DNA of 64,000 nucleotides from Trueperaceae bacterium. Its GTDB lineage: Bacteria; Deinococcota; Deinococci; Deinococcales; Trueperaceae. Under the pieces are notes generated by a model, which ran no database searches, was not told the DNA's origin, and saw nothing but the letters and a program-made list of their open reading frames with translations. The stretch lies in contig JAABTL010000003.1 of assembly GCA_011389865.1 (NCBI GenBank), positions 62,001 through 126,000 of the forward strand, given 5' to 3'. Shown here one piece after another: positions 60,766-64,000 of the stretch. Each line of letters begins with the position of its first letter. Positions within the stretch are counted from its first letter, which is position 1. Made by a program: the position numbers and the translations under genes.

Positions 60766-61152
60766 ATGGCCGGTTACACCACCAACATCGAGACCGACAC
60801 CCTGAAGAACGGCGACTTCCGCCGCGTGCTCTACACCGCCGAGAACCTGCAGCTCGTGCTCATGACGCTGCAGCCGGGCGAGAACATCGGTATGGAGACC
60901 CACGAGCACGGTGACCAGTTCTTCCGGGTCGAGGCGGGCGAGGGCGAGGCGATCCTCGACGGCGAGCACCACCCGCTGTCCGACGGCGTGGTGGTCGTCA
61001 TCCCGGCCGGCACCGAGCACGACATCGTCAACACCTCGAACAGCGAGGCGCTGAAGGTGTACACGATCTACACCCCGCCCGAGCATCCGGACGGCACCGT
61101 CCACGCCAACAAGGCCGAGGCCGACGCCTACGAGGAGGCGCACGGGCACTGA
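60766..61152 (+). CDS. Single-domain cupin
   Basis: 128 residues. Motif 1 METHEHGDQFFRVEAGEGEA and motif 2 VVIPAGTEHDIVNT give His/His/Glu/His metal ligands. The C-terminus ending EEAHGH is His-rich. Function may be enzymatic or sensory. CAGGAGG precedes ATG 60766; TATGCT (60649-60654) is the likely -10. Confidence 0.92.
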   Translation: MAGYTTNIETDTLKNGDFRRVLYTAENLQLVLMTLQPGENIGMETHEHGDQFFRVEAGEGEAILDGEHHPLSDGVVVVIPAGTEHDIVNTSNSEALKVYTIYTPPEHPDGTVHANKAEADAYEEAHGH

Positions 61153-61188
61153 GGCGCGGGGGTTCGCGCCCCACGCGGTTCCTGGGGT

Positions 61189-64000
61189 TCAGGCCCCCGC
61201 CCGGCGCTCGAACGCGATGGCGCCCTGCCGCCGCGCGACGCGGCGGGCGCGCTCGCGGCAGGTGTGTGCGGCGCTGGGGCGCATACCCGGTAGGGCCCGC
61301 AGAAGGTCGCCCGAGACGCGCCAGGCCTCGGCTTGGAACCACGTCTCGCCGCTGCGGGCGGCCTCGGCCAGCGCCTCCGTGACCGCCGCGAGCCCGCTCT
61401 CGACGCGGCCGGCGGCGCCGCAGGCGTCGGCGTAGAAGGTGAGGAAGCCAGGCCGGTTGAGGGCCGTGCCCGCCGCGCGGTAGGCGTCGATCGCGTCGCG
61501 CATGGGCCGCAGCCACGACGCCGCGTCGCCGTCGGCCGCGGCATCGTGAACGCCGGTCTGGTGCAGGAAGAAGGTCGCGGCCAGGCGGAACGCGCCGAGG
61601 CCGTGGGTCCCGGCCGTGTCGCCGAGATCGCGGGCGAACCGGCGGGTGGCCTCGGGGTCGCCGCGGGTGGCGGCGCGCCAGCAGTTGCGGCCCAGGACGT
61701 AGCAGGTCGTCATGGGGTGATCGACGCGCTCGGCCAGCGCGATGGCCTCGGCGCCGCGGTCCTCCGCTTCATCGGGCAGCCCGAGGATGTACAGACACTC
61801 CGCGAGGTACGCCAGCGCCACGGCCGCGGGGGCCATGCCGAAGCGTTGCGCGAGCTCGCGCTGCAGGCCGAGGTCCGGGTGGACGCTCGCCGCCTCGAAC
61901 ACGTCTCGGGCCTGAGCGAATCGGCCCTGGTAGAAAGGGCTGATCCTGAACGGCGTCAGCGCGAGCAGCATCGGATCGCGGGATCGCGTTGCGAGCCGCT
62001 CCATCCGCTCGGCCAGCGCGTCGACCTGGGCGTGCTCGGAGCGACCGATGCGGAACAGCGTCAGGGGCCACAGGGCGGCCACGAGTTGTGCGTCGTCCTC
62101 GAGGCCGGCCAGCAACTCCTGCGCACGCGCGTACGCGGCCTCGAGCTCCGGCGGCGCCCAGCCCTTGGCGGCCGTGAGCGGTGGGCCCAGCGCCAGCTGT
62201 AGCGCGAGCTCTCGGCGGTCCCGCACCGGGGTCGCGGGGAGCGACTGCAGCAGCCGCAGCGCGGTCTGCAGATGGGCGACCGCCTCGCCGTTGGCAGACA
62301 GGCGGGCCGCGTGCCGTGCGGCGCCGGCGAAGTGCTCGATCGCCTCGTCGAGCTGGCCGGCGGCCTCGAAGTGGCGTGCCAGCACGAGGGCGGCCTCGGC
62401 CCGGCACTCTGGATCGGCCGGTAGCGCTGCCAGCAGGGCGCGAGCGACCTGCGCGTGCAGGCGTGCGCGCTCCACCTCGTCTAGGCGCTGATGGAGGAAC
62501 GACTGGAACAGTCCGTGCCGGAAGCGGTAGCCCGCGACCGGACGCCCGTCGGCGTCGAGCCAGGTGGTCGCCGTCACCAGGCGGTGCTGCCGCCCCGCCT
62601 CACGGCTCAGCAGGTCGCAGGCGTCGGCCAGCGGTCGATCGGTCACGGCGGCGGCCACCGCGGCGGTGAACGCCTCCCCCTCGACGCTGCCGGCCGTCAG
62701 CAGTTCGGCGCATGGCGGCGACAGGTGCCCGATGCGGCGCGCGATGACGGCCTCGACCCGCGCGGGCAGCGCATCCCAGTCGAGGCCGGGCCGCGCGGTC
62801 CAGCGGCCCTCAGCATCCCGCCGCAGGTCGCCGCGCAGCTGCATGCCGCGCAGCAGCTCCACCGTGAAGAGCGGGTTGCCGGCGGTCAATCCGTGGAGGC
62901 GCGCGCGGAAACCGTCGCCCAGGTCGTTCGGCTCGAGGTCGAGCAGGGCGTCGACGAACGCCCGTCCGGCGCCGCCGGTCAGGTCGATCCGCCCGCCGCC
63001 GCCGCGGGCGAGCAGCTCCTCGACGACGTCGAGCAGCGGCCGGACCTCGCCGGGTGCGGGCCGCGCCGCGTCCTCCTCGCGGTAGGCGCCCAGCAGCAGG
63101 CAGCGCCGCTCGCCGAGTCCGCGCGCCAGGTGGAAGAGCAGGTCGATCGACGCCGGGTCGATCCACTGCAGGTCGTCCAGCAACAGCAGGAGCGGTCGGT
63201 GGTAGGCGAGTTCCCCCAGCACTGCCGTGAGCTGTGCGAACAGCGCGCCCTGAGGGCGGGGCCCGGTCGGGGGCGCATCCGCCCTTTGCCCGAGTTCTTC
63301 GAGACGCCGGAGCTGCTCGCCGCTCACCCCGCCGTGGCGGCGGGCGAAGGCGAGCAAGGAGCGGCCCGAGACGAAACGGTCGACGAGGTCGGGGCCGTGG
63401 TCCAGCAGCGAGGCGACGGTGGCCGGCAGTCGCCGCCACAGCCTGCGCGCGGAGTCGCTGCCGCTGGCGCGGGCGGCCGGCGGGGCCTCGGCCTCGCCGG
63501 TCAACATCCGCAGCGCCTGACGGAACGGCTCGAACGGGTCGCCGCGGCCGGTGACGGCGCTACACGAGCCCCACAGGACCACGAGCTGCGGGTCGTCGGC
63601 GAGAGCGCGTCGGGTGAACTCCGCCAGCAGGGCGGTCTTGCCGCTGCCCGGTTCGCCGGTGACGAAGAGGGCCGCGCCGCGCCCCTCCGCGGCCGCCGCC
63701 AGCGCCGCGCGCAGCGAGGCCAGCTCGCCGCCGCGGGCGACGAACGGCTCGGCGTTCGAGGGCGGCGAGGTCGCCAGGCCCGGCCATGCGGGCGCCTCCG
63801 GATCCGCCGTGCCGGACGCGCCCGCCCCGGCCCGGATCGCGTCGGCCAGGTCGGTCGTCGCGGCTTCCGGCTCGGCGCCCAGGTCCGTGGCCAGTGCGCG
63901 GCGGCAGGTCTCGTACTGGACGAGCGCCGCCGACCGGCGGCCTTGTCGGAGCAGCACGCGCATGAGATGCCGGTGCCCGGCCTCGTCCCACGGCTCGAGA
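61189..64000 (-). CDS. BTAD-domain regulator, N-terminus beyond window
   Basis: 936 codons are visible; the frame stays open to the edge (LEPWDEAGHRHLMRVLL continues the BTAD domain). ATPase: GEPGSGKTALLAEFTRRAL and LLLLLDDLQWIDPASIDLLF. TPR-like C-terminus includes GWAPPELEAAYARAQELLAG. The text parallels the 42.8-kb regulator from end to end, including DHPMTTCYVLGRNCWRAATR, so they are recent paralogues. Promoter not visible. Confidence 0.88.
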   Translation of the reverse strand, partial: LEPWDEAGHRHLMRVLLRQGRRSAALVQYETCRRALATDLGAEPEAATTDLADAIRAGAGASGTADPEAPAWPGLATSPPSNAEPFVARGGELASLRAALAAAAEGRGAALFVTGEPGSGKTALLAEFTRRALADDPQLVVLWGSCSAVTGRGDPFEPFRQALRMLTGEAEAPPAARASGSDSARRLWRRLPATVASLLDHGPDLVDRFVSGRSLLAFARRHGGVSGEQLRRLEELGQRADAPPTGPRPQGALFAQLTAVLGELAYHRPLLLLLDDLQWIDPASIDLLFHLARGLGERRCLLLGAYREEDAARPAPGEVRPLLDVVEELLARGGGGRIDLTGGAGRAFVDALLDLEPNDLGDGFRARLHGLTAGNPLFTVELLRGMQLRGDLRRDAEGRWTARPGLDWDALPARVEAVIARRIGHLSPPCAELLTAGSVEGEAFTAAVAAAVTDRPLADACDLLSREAGRQHRLVTATTWLDADGRPVAGYRFRHGLFQSFLHQRLDEVERARLHAQVARALLAALPADPECRAEAALVLARHFEAAGQLDEAIEHFAGAARHAARLSANGEAVAHLQTALRLLQSLPATPVRDRRELALQLALGPPLTAAKGWAPPELEAAYARAQELLAGLEDDAQLVAALWPLTLFRIGRSEHAQVDALAERMERLATRSRDPMLLALTPFRISPFYQGRFAQARDVFEAASVHPDLGLQRELAQRFGMAPAAVALAYLAECLYILGLPDEAEDRGAEAIALAERVDHPMTTCYVLGRNCWRAATRGDPEATRRFARDLGDTAGTHGLGAFRLAATFFLHQTGVHDAAADGDAASWLRPMRDAIDAYRAAGTALNRPGFLTFYADACGAAGRVESGLAAVTEALAEAARSGETWFQAEAWRVSGDLLRALPGMRPSAAHTCRERARRVARRQGAIAFERRAGA

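Overview
This is a very GC-rich (about 70%), gene-dense chromosomal segment of a heterotrophic bacterium. The best guess is a member of the Deinococcota, perhaps related to Truepera. Three things suggest this: signal peptides ending in SAQ, AAQ or LAQ; at least eleven genes whose start codon lies only 5-8 nt behind a TAnnnT-type -10 hexamer (leaderless transcription); and the mix of families (M16C peptidase, FbpA/FbpB iron uptake, UgpB/MalE-type sugar importers, class I aldolase). The assignment is inference; there is no rRNA or marker gene. I see no tRNA, rRNA, IS element, CRISPR array, prophage or plasmid gene.

Layout. 1-10.8 kb: the 5' part of a DUF4139 secreted protein, a CHAD protein, a frameshifted glyoxalase-like gene, an MBL hydrolase, a ZIP transporter, a PreP-like M16C peptidase, an aldo/keto reductase, a radical SAM protein and a DUF2934 protein with a histone-H1-like tail. 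11-16 kb: an AfsR-like BTAD/ATPase regulator, a GNAT acetyltransferase and an alpha/beta hydrolase. 16-22.7 kb: a peptide ABC importer (SBP, DppB, DppC), a nitronate monooxygenase-like enzyme and a secreted metallophosphatase. 22.8-27.1 kb: a BCCT transporter converging on an ldhA-lctP lactate operon. 27.3-33.1 kb: a UgpBAE-like sugar importer, then an autoregulated TetR with an ABC exporter. 33.2-40.7 kb: a secreted PPC-like protein and a second sugar importer with a cytoplasmic GH32 enzyme and a divergent HTH regulator. 40.9-46.9 kb: ChaB, a small secreted protein, a DUF6064 protein, and a second BTAD regulator joined to a YhhN gene. 46.9-49.9 kb: iron importer FbpB and FbpA. 50-55.2 kb: an SLC13 transporter and an etfB-etfA-glcD operon. 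55.3-61.2 kb: a DLH-like hydrolase, a transaldolase-like aldolase, a cation/proton antiporter, class I aldolase, and GYD and cupin proteins. 61.2-64 kb: a third BTAD regulator, cut by the window edge.

How the genes fit together. The theme is uptake and oxidation of small organic carbon (lactate, sugars or fructans, peptides, betaine) under local regulators. Lactate appears twice, as LdhA plus LctP and as a FAD-linked 2-hydroxyacid dehydrogenase with its own ETF. None of the four ABC importers has an ATPase gene beside it.

The most unusual observation is a repeated promoter architecture. Three intergenic sites (11.1, 15.06 and 19.8 kb) carry direct repeats with an 11-bp period (consensus CTCACGMTGACMTCACG), followed by exactly 10 nt and a TAnnnT -10 box; a fourth site at 27.27 kb is a weaker match. 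A different 11-bp triplet containing TCGAG lies in the divergent promoter of the second BTAD gene. Eleven-bp direct repeats just upstream of a -10 box are the hallmark of SARP (BTAD) regulators of actinomycetes, and this window encodes three BTAD proteins. A SARP-like circuit working with leaderless promoters outside the actinomycetes is the system here most worth testing.
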